Position numbers and translations under genes: made by a program
Part shown: positions 21,940 through 30,411 of the stretch, piece after piece
How the letters are laid out: each line of letters starts with the position of its first letter
How positions within the stretch are numbered: the first letter of the stretch is position 1
Assembly (NCBI RefSeq): GCF_041514305.1
Contig: NZ_JBGMWH010000007.1
Coordinates: 119,230-183,229 of the forward strand
Length of the DNA stretch: 64,000 bases
Origin: Salinarimonas chemoclinalis
Lineage (GTDB): Bacteria; Pseudomonadota; Alphaproteobacteria; Rhizobiales; Beijerinckiaceae
Direction of reading: 5' to 3'
Notes under the pieces: model-generated
Told to the model about the DNA's origin: nothing
What the model saw: only the letters and a program-made list of their open reading frames with translations
Databases searched by the model: none

Positions 21940-23648
21940 CAATCCTCCTCGTCGTCCGCCGCCGGCGCCAGCACCGTGTCCGAGCCCTCGCCCACTTTTT
22001 CGAAGATGTAAAAGTTCGTCTTGGCGCGGCAGAACTCCTCGAAGGCCTCCATTGCGATGTTCATCATCCCGCGCAGCTCGAGCCTTCCCTCCATCCAGCC
22101 CGGAAGCCACCGGTAGCGCTTGGAGAAGAAGTACGTCTCTGGCAGCACGATGCCGATGCGTCCGCCCACCTGGAGCAGGCGGTGCGCTAGCTCGAGATAG
22201 ACGAGGCCGATCTCGAGATCGGCGTACTTGCCGGGCTTCATCGCCGCGTGCTGCGAGATCGTGTAGGCCGAGGCCTTGCAGTCGGCCGCCTTGACCTTCA
22301 GGTCCTCGCCAAAGGGCGGATTGGTGATTACCACCGTGAACTGGCCCAGCACGAACGGCGCGCCCGGCTGACCCAGCTGATCGCGCAGAGGGGTGTAGCG
22401 CCGCCCCCACTCGCCGGCGCGTACGGCGTCCCCAAGCAGGACGTGCGTCGAGCCGTCCCGCATCGCCACCATCATCGCGCGGGTGAGCTTCACCCCGATA
22501 TCGTCCTTGTCGACGCCGTAGAGGTTGTCGTTCGCCCATTTCACGAGGTTCCAGGCCTCGTCGGGGTTCGGAAATTCCTTCGCCGCCACCTGGCGCAGCG
22601 CCTCGATCAGAAAGCCCCCCGTCCCACAGGCCGGATCGATCACCTTGTCCGAAGAGGTGATGTCGAGCGCCATCACCGCTGGCCGCACCACGCGCAAGGG
22701 CGTCAAATATTGACCCTCGCCACTCTTCAGCGCCGAGGTGCGAAACGTCTGGAAGGCCTTGGCCAGCATGTCGATGCCGTCGCCCATGATGCGGAACGGC
22801 CACAGCTCCGCGACGACCGCATGAATCGTCTGATCGGTCAGCAGCAGCTCGTCGCGATCGTGCGGGAGAAAGATGCGCGTGCGCTGCCGCCTGAAATAAT
22901 CCCTGAACAGCGCGCGGATCTTCTCGGCCGTGCGCGTCACGCGCTCGGCGGGCGCGCCATATAGACGGAACTCCATTTCGTCACTTTGCCGAGCTGAGCG
23001 GCTGTAGATGGCGTCATTTTCAAGCTTGACCAGCACGATGTGCAGCAATTCGCGCAGCTGGTCTTCGCGCCGCGTGACGGCCGAGTCCGAAACAACAACA
23101 GTTGCAACAATCCGCCGGAGCACAGCCGAAAGCTCGGCCTCGGTCGGCTCACGGATGGAGTTCCAGGTTGGCGGCTCGTCGGGCGCCTGAGTGAAATCGT
23201 CATCGGGGTCGGGCATCTTCGCACCCGGTACCTCGACCCATTCTGCCGTATGGCGCTTATAGATCGCCAACGTCTCGGAGCCATTGGTCCAAAAACCCAT
23301 CCTGGCCATCGGCTCAGAGCTGAGGTAGCGCATCAACTGAGTCTTGCCTGCGTCGATATCGGGCTCCTTGAATTCGAAGATTACTTGCAACGCGTGCGCC
23401 TCGCCGCTCGCATCAGCGAAGGCGACTAAGTCAGCTGTGCCGCAGATCTCGTATTTCTGGCCGCGCTCGCGCTTTGTCAGATCGTGCGGCGTTTTCGGCA
23501 CCGGCCACTCCGGTTTCCATCGAAGCTGAGCTTCCAGCCACCCCAAACGGAGCAACTCCTTTATCACGTTCTGTCGAACCGCCTCCTCTAGCTTCGGGCG
23601 GGGATCCGCATGCGCCCCTTGCGATTCAGCCTCACAATGCATTTTCAT
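21939..23648 (-). CDS. Fused restriction nuclease-N6-adenine methyltransferase (type IIB/BcgI-like or type I-like)
   Basis: A 569-residue protein with two activities. The N-terminal HsdR_N-like nuclease region shows a PD-(D/E)xK pattern: Asp at about residue 73 (CGTADLVAF) and EFK at about 92-94 (QVIFEFKEP). The methylase domain follows, with GQYLTPLRVV (about 312-321), the AdoMet-binding DPACGTGGF (about 338-346) and NPPF (about 443-446), the gamma-class adenine methylase signature. No helicase/translocase gene accompanies it, so the system resembles two-subunit enzymes such as BcgI more than classical type I. ATG at 23648 (or 23642) follows a GGGTGG site; codons upstream are unlikely to be translated because the promoter lies there. 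Composition is less GC-rich than flanking genes. Confidence 0.82.
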   Translation of the reverse strand: MKMHCEAESQGAHADPRPKLEEAVRQNVIKELLRLGWLEAQLRWKPEWPVPKTPHDLTKRERGQKYEICGTADLVAFADASGEAHALQVIFEFKEPDIDAGKTQLMRYLSSEPMARMGFWTNGSETLAIYKRHTAEWVEVPGAKMPDPDDDFTQAPDEPPTWNSIREPTEAELSAVLRRIVATVVVSDSAVTRREDQLRELLHIVLVKLENDAIYSRSARQSDEMEFRLYGAPAERVTRTAEKIRALFRDYFRRQRTRIFLPHDRDELLLTDQTIHAVVAELWPFRIMGDGIDMLAKAFQTFRTSALKSGEGQYLTPLRVVRPAVMALDITSSDKVIDPACGTGGFLIEALRQVAAKEFPNPDEAWNLVKWANDNLYGVDKDDIGVKLTRAMMVAMRDGSTHVLLGDAVRAGEWGRRYTPLRDQLGQPGAPFVLGQFTVVITNPPFGEDLKVKAADCKASAYTISQHAAMKPGKYADLEIGLVYLELAHRLLQVGGRIGIVLPETYFFSKRYRWLPGWMEGRLELRGMMNIAMEAFEEFCRAKTNFYIFEKVGEGSDTVLAPAADDEED

Positions 23649-23669
23649 GGGCCACCCTTTTCTGCGAGA

Positions 23670-23698
23670 TAGATACGAGCACGCCGAAAAAAGGGCAA
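23670..23698 (-). promoter_or_regulatory. Sigma-70-like promoter of the restriction-modification operon
   Basis: On the minus strand, TTGCCC (23698-23693) and TATCTA (23675-23670) are separated by exactly 17 bases. Transcription would start near 23663, leaving a leader of about 15 bases before the ATG at 23648. Confidence 0.55.
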
Positions 23699-23731
23699 CC
23701 CGTTTTTCTGGAATGTGCAAGACCCTTTTTT
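23687..23731. promoter_or_regulatory. Inverted repeat flanking the -35 region of the restriction promoter
   Basis: AAAAAAGGG (23687-23695) and CCCTTTTTT (23723-23731) form a perfect 9-base inverted repeat with 27 bases between the arms. One arm overlaps the -35 element, so a regulator bound here could control the system. No separate controller (C) protein gene is present. Confidence 0.4.
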
Positions 23732-23768
23732 GGCCTCGCAAGCTTTGATCCCGCCAGCTCGCCCCACC

Positions 23769-24212
23769 TCACCTCAGCCGCGCCTTCACCCGCTCGACCA
23801 GCCAGTCCCGCGTCGCGCGATAGGCGTCCATCCGCTGCTCGCGGGTGCCGGTCTCCAGCGTCGGGTCGGGGGTGGGCCAGTATTCCACGTCGGCGGCGAG
23901 ATAGCGGGTCAGCTCCAGGGCGGCGTGGTGGGCCTCGGGGGTGAGGCTGACGATCAGGTCGAAGCTCAGCCCCTCGTACTCCTCCAGCTCGTCGAGCGTG
24001 CGGCACTTGTGGCGGGTGGCGTCGATGCCGAGCTCGTCCATCGCCGCGATCATGAACGGGTCGGGCTCCTCCTCCTTGCGCACGCCCGCCGACTGGACGT
24101 AGGTCGAGCGGCCGAAGAAGTGGCGCGCCAGCCCCTCCGCCATCGGCGAGCGCACGGCATTGAAGTTGCACACGAACAGGACGGAATGGACGCGCTCGCC
24201 CGCCGACGCCAC
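23769..24212 (-). CDS. Low-molecular-weight phosphotyrosine phosphatase / arsenate reductase-family protein
   Basis: A 147-residue LMW-PTP fold protein. The phosphate-binding loop is VCNFNAVRSPMAE (CX5R followed by Ser), and the general acid lies in WPTPDPTLE. Both catalytic elements are therefore present. It follows the UPF0262 gene with a 4-base gap, a pairing that recurs in Hyphomicrobiales, suggesting a shared but undefined role. Could be a tyrosine phosphatase or arsenate reductase-like; the CNFNAVRS loop favours the phosphatase group. The start at 24212 follows directly on the upstream gene. Confidence 0.85.
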   Translation of the reverse strand: MASAGERVHSVLFVCNFNAVRSPMAEGLARHFFGRSTYVQSAGVRKEEEPDPFMIAAMDELGIDATRHKCRTLDELEEYEGLSFDLIVSLTPEAHHAALELTRYLAADVEYWPTPDPTLETGTREQRMDAYRATRDWLVERVKARLR

Positions 24213-24216
24213 GGGC

Positions 24217-24696
24217 TCAGCCCTTCCAGTGCAGCGCGAAGATCAGCGTGAAGATGCGCCGCGCCGTGTCGAAGTCGATCTCGACCTTGCCGGAGAGGCG
24301 CTCCACCAGCAGCTCCGCCGCCTCGTTGTGCAGGCCGCGCCGGCCCATGTCGATCGCCTCGATCTTCTGCGGGGAGGCGGTACGGATCGCGGCGTAGTAG
24401 CTCTCGCACACCGTGCGATAGTCGCGGATCACGCGCCGGAACGGGGTGAGCGAGAGCAGGTGCGTCATCACCGGCGCGCCGTCCTGCGTCTGGATCTCGA
24501 AGGCGAGCTTGCTCTCGACGAGGCCGAGCCTGAGCGCGTAGGGCCCGTCGTCGCGCCCGGGCACGGCGAAGTGGTTCGCCTCGACGATGTCCCAGATGGC
24601 CACCGCGCGCTCGTGCTCCTGATCGGGGTTGCCGCGGCCGATCGAGGCCTCGTCGAGCACGACGCGCACGAGCCCCTTTCCCTTGCCGTCGCCCAT
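24217..24696 (-). CDS. UPF0262 family protein
   Basis: A 159-residue conserved alphaproteobacterial protein of unknown function. Recognisable family segments are LDEASIGRGNPDQEHERAVAIWDI, SLTPFRRVIRDYRTVCESYYAAIRTA and EAIDMGRRGLHNEAAELL, ending IFTLIFALHWKG. The start ATG at 24696 gives the normal N-terminus. In many relatives hisD lies upstream; here an FAD oxidoreductase is divergent instead. Soluble, no motifs of known enzymes. Confidence 0.9.
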   Translation of the reverse strand: MGDGKGKGLVRVVLDEASIGRGNPDQEHERAVAIWDIVEANHFAVPGRDDGPYALRLGLVESKLAFEIQTQDGAPVMTHLLSLTPFRRVIRDYRTVCESYYAAIRTASPQKIEAIDMGRRGLHNEAAELLVERLSGKVEIDFDTARRIFTLIFALHWKG

Positions 24697-24865
24697 GGTC
24701 GCTCCGTCCCGCCTCGCGCGAGGCGACCCTAGCGCGCCGGCGCCGCCCGCGCAAAGGCCCGCGCTCTCGTGGCGACCGGGACGCGCGATTTTCGCGCCTT
24801 GGCGGCGCGCCCGTTCCGTGTTCCCGTCGCGTCGAGAATCAGGACAGGACCCCGAGAGCCCCATC

Positions 24866-26095
24866 GTGCCGAGCCCGCAGACCGCAGACGTCCTCATCGT
24901 CGGGGGAGCCGCCATGGGCTCCTCGCTGGCCTATCATCTCCTCGCCCATCCCGGGTTCTCCGGCCGCGTCGTCGTGGTGGAGAAGGACCCGACCTACGCC
25001 CGCTCGGCCTCGGCGCTCTCCGCCGCCTCGATCCGCAGCCAGTTCACCAGCGCGGTGAACGTGCGCATCTCGCTCCACGGCATCCGCTTCCTCCGGTCGA
25101 TCGGCGAGCACCTCGCGGTCGACGGCGAGGCGCCGGAGATCGGGCTGACGGAGGGCGGCTACCTCTATCTCGCGAACGCCGCGCAGGAAGCGGGGATGCG
25201 CGCGGCCCATGCGCTCCAGCGCGCCGAGGGCGCGGACGTGGCGCTGCTCGACCCCACCGCCCTCCTCGCCCGCTTCCCCTGGCTGAACCCGGGGGAGGAC
25301 GTGGTGCTCGGCTCGCTCGGGCTCTCCGGCGAGGGCTGGTTCGACGGCTGGGGCCTGCTCCAGGCGTTCCGGCGCAAGGCGAAGGCGCTCGGCGCGCACT
25401 ACGTCGCGGGCGAGGTCGTGGACCTCGTGCGTGACGGCTCGCGCATCACCCGGGCCGTGCTCGCCGACGGGGAGCGGATCGCCTGCGGGACGGTGGTGGA
25501 CTGCGCCGGCGCCGGCGGGCGCGCGGTGGCGGCGATGGCGGGCGTCGACCTGCCGGTGTTCGCGCGCCCGCGCTACGTCTTCACCTTCTCCTGCCGCGGC
25601 GACGTGCCGAACTGCCCCTTGATGATCGACACGTCGGGCGTCTACGTGCGCCCGGAGGGCGAGAGCGCGGAGGGGCGCCGGTTCATCTGCGGCGTCTCGC
25701 CGGGCCGGGCGGAGGACGAGGGCCTCGCCTGGCACGACGACGATCCGGCGACCCAGGCGGTCGACTGGTCCTATTTCGAGGAGCGGATCTGGCCGGCCCT
25801 GGCCGCGCGCGTCCCCGCCTTCGAGGCGATCCGCCCCGGCGCGGCCTGGGCGGGCCCATACGACATGTGCGCGCTCGACTCGAACGCGCTGATCGGCCCG
25901 GTGGCGCCGTTCGGCCCGGGCAACTTCCTCGTCTGCAACGGCTTTTCCGGGCACGGCCTGCAGCAGGCCCCGGCTGTCGGCCGCGGGCTCGCCGAATGGA
26001 TCGTCGAGGGCGGCTATGCGACCCTCGACCTCTCCGACCTCGGCTACGCGCGGGTGATGGACGGGCGGCGCGACGTCGAGCGCAACGTCATCTGA
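24866..26095 (+). CDS. FAD-dependent oxidoreductase (DAO family)
   Basis: A 409-residue D-amino-acid/sarcosine-oxidase-type flavoprotein. The dinucleotide motif is VLIVGGAAMGSSLAYHL with a following acidic residue (VVVVEKDP), and ARSASALSAASIRSQFT fits the substrate-side helix of the family. The C-terminus CNGFSGHGLQQAPAVGRGLAEWIV is the conserved FAD-contacting motif. The GTG at 24866 is preceded by CCCGAGAGCC rather than a strong ribosome-binding site, but it gives the family N-terminus. It probably oxidises an amine or N-methylated amino acid; substrate unknown. Confidence 0.88.
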   Translation: MPSPQTADVLIVGGAAMGSSLAYHLLAHPGFSGRVVVVEKDPTYARSASALSAASIRSQFTSAVNVRISLHGIRFLRSIGEHLAVDGEAPEIGLTEGGYLYLANAAQEAGMRAAHALQRAEGADVALLDPTALLARFPWLNPGEDVVLGSLGLSGEGWFDGWGLLQAFRRKAKALGAHYVAGEVVDLVRDGSRITRAVLADGERIACGTVVDCAGAGGRAVAAMAGVDLPVFARPRYVFTFSCRGDVPNCPLMIDTSGVYVRPEGESAEGRRFICGVSPGRAEDEGLAWHDDDPATQAVDWSYFEERIWPALAARVPAFEAIRPGAAWAGPYDMCALDSNALIGPVAPFGPGNFLVCNGFSGHGLQQAPAVGRGLAEWIVEGGYATLDLSDLGYARVMDGRRDVERNVI

Positions 26096-26152
26096 CGGCG
26101 CGCCGTCCGACGGCGGGCGGCCGGGAGGCGCGAGTCGGTCTGCGGCGCCGCC

Positions 26153-26365
26153 TCACTCGGACGTCGTGCGCGGCTTCTGGCCGGCGAGAATGGCCCGCGC
26201 GATCGCCCAGCTCGCCGGCACCGCGGCGAGGACGCCGACGGCGGCGGCGGCGACGATCGGGATCGCGTTGGCGAGCGACGTGTCCGCGGTGAGGACGCCG
26301 ATGACGAGCGTCCCGGCGAAGGTCGGGGCGGTGAGGATGAAGATCAGCACGGCGAGCTTGAGCAT
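26153..26365 (-). CDS. Small inner-membrane protein
   Basis: A 70-residue protein with two hydrophobic helices (about residues 3-25, LAVLIFILTAPTFAGTLVIGV, and 33-58, AIPIVAAAAVGVLAAVPASWAIA) and a short charged tail (GQKPRTTSE). Function unknown; small proteins of this shape are common in Hyphomicrobiales. The ATG at 26365 puts the first helix at the very N-terminus; an ATG at 26404 would add 13 residues. Confidence 0.7.
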   Translation of the reverse strand: MLKLAVLIFILTAPTFAGTLVIGVLTADTSLANAIPIVAAAAVGVLAAVPASWAIARAILAGQKPRTTSE

Positions 26366-26465
26366 GGCGGCCTCACGGAGTGGTGGCGAACCCGACATCA
26401 CCATGGCGAGGCTCGCCGCCCCGCGCGTTGAGCGAGATCAAGCCGCGCTCGGGCACGCGGCCCCG

Positions 26466-26540
26466 CCCCGATGGGGCGGGAGCGCTCCTACCCCATCGGG
26501 GGAGGTGGATCGGCGCGCAGCGGCGAGACGGAGGGGGTGC
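26466..26540. repeat. Intergenic palindromic repeat element
   Basis: An 11-base perfect inverted repeat (CCCCGATGGGG at 26466-26476 and CCCCATCGGGG at 26491-26501) leads into a stretch reading GGGGGAGGTGG, a GC-rich palindromic core, then GAGACGGAGGGGGTG (to about 26537). This layout matches a family of palindromic intergenic elements I recognise from many alphaproteobacterial genomes. The downstream region to 26667 holds no gene that I can support. Confidence 0.5.
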
Positions 26541-26667
26541 GTCGAAAGGCGCTTCGGCGGCAGCCGAACTCCCACGCGTCCTCCCGCGGGACCCCGCCCC
26601 TGGCTCGCTGCGCTCGCCGTCCCCGGCCTCGAAGGAGCGGGACGCGGCGCCCGCCACCCGACGTGCG

Positions 26668-27453
26668 TCACTTCGGCTGCATGCGCAGCGCGCCGTCGAG
26701 GCGGATGGTCTCGCCGTTGAGCATGTCGTTCTCGACGATCGCCGCGACGAGCGCGGCGTATTCCGAGGGCTTGCCGAGGCGCGACGGGAAGGGCACGCCC
26801 GCCTCCAGCGCCCTGCGGATGTCCTCCGGCACGGAGGCGAACATCGGCGTTTCGAACAGGCCGGGCAGGATCGTCACGACGCGGATGCCCACCCCGGCGA
26901 GATCGCGCGCCACCGGCAGGGTGAGGCCGACGACGCCGGCCTTCGAGGCGGCGTAGGCCGCCTGGCCGATCTGCCCGTCCTGCGCCGCGACCGACGCCGT
27001 CGACACGATCACGCCGCGCCCGCCGTCGGCGGTCACCGGGTCGAGGCCGGCCATGGCGGTGGCGCACTTGGCGATCATCGCGAAGGTGCCGACGAGGTTG
27101 ATCTGCACGGTGCGGGCGAAGGTCTCGACGTCGTGGGCGACGAGCGCGCCGGTGTCGCGCTTCTTGGCGACGGTGCGCTTGCCCGGGGCGACGCCGGCGC
27201 AGTTGACGAGCAGGCGCTCGACGCCGTGCGCCGCGCGGGCCGTCTCGAGGCCGGCGTCGATCGTCGCCTCGTCGGTGACGTCGACGGCGCAGAACAGGCC
27301 GCCGATCTCGCCGGCGACCGCCTCGCCGCGGGCGGCGTCGCGGTCGAACACCGCGACCTTCACGCCGGCCTGCGCGAGCCGGCGCGCCGTGGCCTCGCCG
27401 AGGCCGGAAGCGCCGCCGGTGACGATGGCGGCGGAGACGTCTGAGAGCTGCAT
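26668..27453 (-). CDS. SDR-family 3-hydroxyacyl-CoA dehydrogenase (HSD17B10-like)
   Basis: A 261-residue SDR resembling type II 3-hydroxyacyl-CoA dehydrogenases (human HSD10 group). AIVTGGASGLGEATARRLA binds NAD; NCAGVAPGKRTV, VSTASVAAQDGQIGQAAYAASKAG (catalytic Ser, YxxxK), and ILPGLFETPMFASVPEDIR are characteristic. It likely oxidises 3-hydroxyacyl-CoA or 2-methyl-3-hydroxybutyryl-CoA in fatty acid or isoleucine breakdown. No acyl-CoA genes are adjacent. The start at 27453 gives the canonical N-terminus (MQLSDVSAAIVTGG). Confidence 0.88.
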   Translation of the reverse strand: MQLSDVSAAIVTGGASGLGEATARRLAQAGVKVAVFDRDAARGEAVAGEIGGLFCAVDVTDEATIDAGLETARAAHGVERLLVNCAGVAPGKRTVAKKRDTGALVAHDVETFARTVQINLVGTFAMIAKCATAMAGLDPVTADGGRGVIVSTASVAAQDGQIGQAAYAASKAGVVGLTLPVARDLAGVGIRVVTILPGLFETPMFASVPEDIRRALEAGVPFPSRLGKPSEYAALVAAIVENDMLNGETIRLDGALRMQPK

Positions 27454-27680
27454 GGAAATCCTCCGTGTCGCGCCCGGTCTAGCCCGCGCGCGGGTGCGGG
27501 AAAAGGGGGTGCGGACGGGTGTGGCGCGCGCGGGGGGGCGCGCGGGGGCCGGACGACCGCCCCAGGCGCTTTCCCCGCGTCCCCCGCGCATGTTAAGGAC
27601 CCGCATCCGACGAGACCGGACGAGACCGGGATGCCCGCCACCATGCCCTCGAGCCTCCGTGCGACGAAAGGAGCGCCCTC

Positions 27681-28379
27681 ATGAGCGCCGACTCCCTCAA
27701 GCGCGAGGCCGCCGCGCGCGCGCTCGCCCTCGTCGAGCCCGGCATGCGCCTGGGGCTCGGCACCGGCTCGACGGCGAAGCACTTCGTGGCGCTCCTCGGC
27801 GAGAAGGTCCGCGGCGGCCTCGACGTCGTCGCCGTGCCGACCTCCGAGGCGACGCGGGCCCAGGCACGGGCGGAAGGCATCCGCCTCGCGACGCTCGACG
27901 AGTACCCCGAGCTCGACCTCACCGTCGACGGGGCGGACGAACTCGACGACGCGCTCAACCTCGTCAAGGGCGGGGGCGGGGCGCTGCTGCGGGAGAAGAT
28001 CGTCGCCGCGGCCTCGCGCCGCATGGTGGTGATCGCCGACGCCTCGAAGCGGGTCGCCGTGCTCGGCGCCTTCCCGCTCCCCATCGAGGTCGTGCCCTTC
28101 GGGCTCGGGGCGACGCGCCGTGCGGTGGAGCGGGCGATCGCCGCGGCGGGCGCGTCCGGCACGCTCGGCCTCAGAAACGCCACGGACAACACGCCCTACC
28201 TCACCGACGGCGGCCACTTCGTCCTCGACGCGCGGCTCGGCCGAATCGACGCCCCGGACGCGCTCGCCGCGGCGCTCGCCACCGTCCCCGGCGTCGTCGA
28301 GCACGGCCTCTTCCTCGGGCTCGCCACCGGGGCCGTGATCGCGACCGAGGACGGCCTCGTCACCCTGGGCGACCTCTGA
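27681..28379 (+). CDS. rpiA: Ribose-5-phosphate isomerase A
   Basis: Interconverts ribose-5-phosphate and ribulose-5-phosphate in the pentose phosphate pathway. The 232-residue protein shows GLGTGSTAKHFV (phosphate binding), TSEATRAQA, DGADELDDALNLVKGGGGALLREKIVA (catalytic Asp/Glu/Lys) and GLRNATDNTPYLTDGGH. A GAAAGGAG site precedes the ATG. It heads the rpiA-DUF2059-gor operon, a linkage repeatedly seen in Hyphomicrobiales that joins NADPH-producing sugar flux with glutathione reduction. Confidence 0.96.
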   Translation: MSADSLKREAAARALALVEPGMRLGLGTGSTAKHFVALLGEKVRGGLDVVAVPTSEATRAQARAEGIRLATLDEYPELDLTVDGADELDDALNLVKGGGGALLREKIVAAASRRMVVIADASKRVAVLGAFPLPIEVVPFGLGATRRAVERAIAAAGASGTLGLRNATDNTPYLTDGGHFVLDARLGRIDAPDALAAALATVPGVVEHGLFLGLATGAVIATEDGLVTLGDL

Positions 28380-28415
28380 CACCGACAATCCCGACAATCC
28401 GGAGCCATCCGCACC

Positions 28416-28979
28416 ATGTTGAGACCCCTTCTCGCCGCTTCCACGCTCGCCGTCGCCCTCGCGCTCGCCGGCGTGGCGACGACCGGCGCCCGCGCGCAGA
28501 CGGAGGCGACCCCCGCCGCCCAGGCGCAGTTCACCGACAGCCACCTCGCGATCGCCCGCGAGGTCGTCGCCTCCTCGGGCATGACGCGCTCCTTCGAGGC
28601 CGTCATCCCGCAGATGCAGGAAGGGCTGCTGCGGCAGTACGGCCGCAACCCCACGCTCCTCGAGGACGCGAGCGCGGTGATCCGCGACCTCGGGCCGGAG
28701 ATGGAGCTCCAGCGCCGCGCCATGCTCAACCGCGCCGCGCGCGTCATCGCCTCGCGCCTCGCGGAGGAGGAGCTGACCGCGGTGGCCGCCTTCTTCGAGA
28801 GCGAGGCGGGGCGCCGCTACGTCGAGGTCCAGCCGGCGATCCTCGACGGGCTGATCTCCGAGATGCAGGTCTGGTCGCAGGAGCTCAACCAGTACCTCCA
28901 GATCCGCGTCCAGGCGGAGATGGTCGCGCGCCGCGAGGCGCAGGCCGCCGGCGGCGGCGCGGCGCCGGCGCCCCAGTGA
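28416..28979 (+). CDS. DUF2059 secreted protein
   Basis: A 187-residue exported protein with a signal peptide (LLAASTLAVALALAGVATTGARAQ) and a helical DUF2059 domain (about residues 75-150, VIRDLGPEMELQRRAMLNRAARVIASRLAEEELTAVAAFFESEAGRRY). The C-terminal tail is Ala/Gly-rich. Probably periplasmic; function unknown. It lies between rpiA and gor with spacings of about 30 bases on each side, so it should be part of the same transcript. Confidence 0.88.
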   Translation: MLRPLLAASTLAVALALAGVATTGARAQTEATPAAQAQFTDSHLAIAREVVASSGMTRSFEAVIPQMQEGLLRQYGRNPTLLEDASAVIRDLGPEMELQRRAMLNRAARVIASRLAEEELTAVAAFFESEAGRRYVEVQPAILDGLISEMQVWSQELNQYLQIRVQAEMVARREAQAAGGGAAPAPQ

Positions 28980-29007
28980 GCGGCGTGCACGCGAGGAGAC
29001 CCACGCG

Positions 29008-30390
29008 ATGAGCGGCGAGCACGACGGCGGCGCCTACGATCTCGACCTGTTCGTCATCGGGGGCGGCTCCGGCGGCGTGCGCGCGGCGCGCATCGCCGCG
29101 GGCCACGGCGCGACGGTCGCGATCGCGGAGGAGTTCCGCTGGGGCGGCACCTGCGTGATTCGCGGCTGCGTTCCCAAGAAGCTCATGGTTCTCGCCTCGC
29201 GCTTCGCGGACGACTTCGCGGACGCCGCCGGCTACGGCTGGGACGTGGGCACCCCGACCTTCGACTGGCATGCGCTCGTCGCCGCCAAGGAGCGCGAGAT
29301 CACCCGACTCGAGGGCGTGTACCGCACGAACCTCGAGAAGGCGGGCGTGCGCGTGCTCCACGGCCGCGCCGTGATCGAGGGGCCGCACGTCGTACGCCTG
29401 ACCGCGACCGGCGAGATCTTCCGGGCGCGCCACATCCTCGTCGCCGTCGGCGCACGGCCCTCGCTCGAGCCGAAGATCCCGGGGGGCGAGTTCGGCGTCA
29501 CGTCGAACGAGATCTTCGACCTGCCCGAGCAGCCGCGGCGCATCCTCGTCGTCGGGGGCGGCTACATCGGCGTCGAGTTCGCCGGCATCTTCGCCGGGCT
29601 CGGCTCGCGGGTGACGATGTCGCTGCGTGGCGACAAGCTGCTGCGCGGCTTCGACGAGGACCTGCGCGACCGCCTCGGCGCGGCCTACCGGCGCAAGGGG
29701 ATCGCGCTGCGCTTCGGCACGACACTGGAGCGACTGGAGAAGGACGCCGACGGTGCCATCGCCGCGACCTTCTCCGACGGGTCGAGCGATACGTTCGACC
29801 GGGTGCTCGTCGCCACCGGGCGCAAGCCGAACACCGCGGGCCTCGGGCTCGAGGCGGCGGGGGTCGCGCTCGGCGCCGGCGGCGAGATCGTCGTCGACGG
29901 CTACTCGCGCACCCTCGTGCCCTCGATCTCGGCGGTGGGCGACGTGACGAACCGCGCCGCGCTCACGCCCATCGCCATCCGCGAGGGGCACGCCTTCGCG
30001 GACACGGTGTTCGGCGGCAGGCCCCGCATGGTCGATCACGAGATCATACCCACCGCGGTGTTCTCGACGCCCGAGATCGGCACCGTCGGCTGCTCGGAGA
30101 CGCTGGCGCGCCAGCGCACGGGGGAGGTCGCCATCTACGAGACGTCGTTCCGCTCCATGCGCGCGACGCTGTCGGGCCGCGACGACCCAGTCTACATGAA
30201 GATCGTGGTCGACGCGACGAGCGACGTCGTCATGGGGCTGCACGTCTTCGGGCGCGATGCCGCCGAGATGATCCAGCTCGCCGGCGTCGCCGTGACGATG
30301 GGCGCGACCAAGGCCGATTTCGACCGCACCGTCGCCGTGCATCCGACGGCCGCGGAGGAGCTCGTCACCATGCGCACGCGGGCCCGCTGA
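29008..30390 (+). CDS. gor: Glutathione-disulfide reductase
   Basis: NADPH-dependent reductase that regenerates glutathione. The 460-residue flavoprotein has the FAD motif VIGGGSGGVRAARIAA, the redox-active pair in GGTCVIRGCVPKKLMV, the NADPH motif VVGGGYIGVEFAGIFAGLG, and the C-terminal active-site segment VAVHPTAAEELVTMR. The CVIRGC form is typical of alphaproteobacterial enzymes. Third gene of the rpiA operon. Confidence 0.95.
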   Translation: MSGEHDGGAYDLDLFVIGGGSGGVRAARIAAGHGATVAIAEEFRWGGTCVIRGCVPKKLMVLASRFADDFADAAGYGWDVGTPTFDWHALVAAKEREITRLEGVYRTNLEKAGVRVLHGRAVIEGPHVVRLTATGEIFRARHILVAVGARPSLEPKIPGGEFGVTSNEIFDLPEQPRRILVVGGGYIGVEFAGIFAGLGSRVTMSLRGDKLLRGFDEDLRDRLGAAYRRKGIALRFGTTLERLEKDADGAIAATFSDGSSDTFDRVLVATGRKPNTAGLGLEAAGVALGAGGEIVVDGYSRTLVPSISAVGDVTNRAALTPIAIREGHAFADTVFGGRPRMVDHEIIPTAVFSTPEIGTVGCSETLARQRTGEVAIYETSFRSMRATLSGRDDPVYMKIVVDATSDVVMGLHVFGRDAAEMIQLAGVAVTMGATKADFDRTVAVHPTAAEELVTMRTRAR

Positions 30391-30411
30391 CGGCTCGGGC
30401 TCGCGGCGGTT

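Noticed and set aside
17000..24000. CRISPR array or insertion sequence in the accessory segment
   Set aside because: No regularly spaced repeats, no transposase gene and no clear terminal inverted repeats or target duplication were found.
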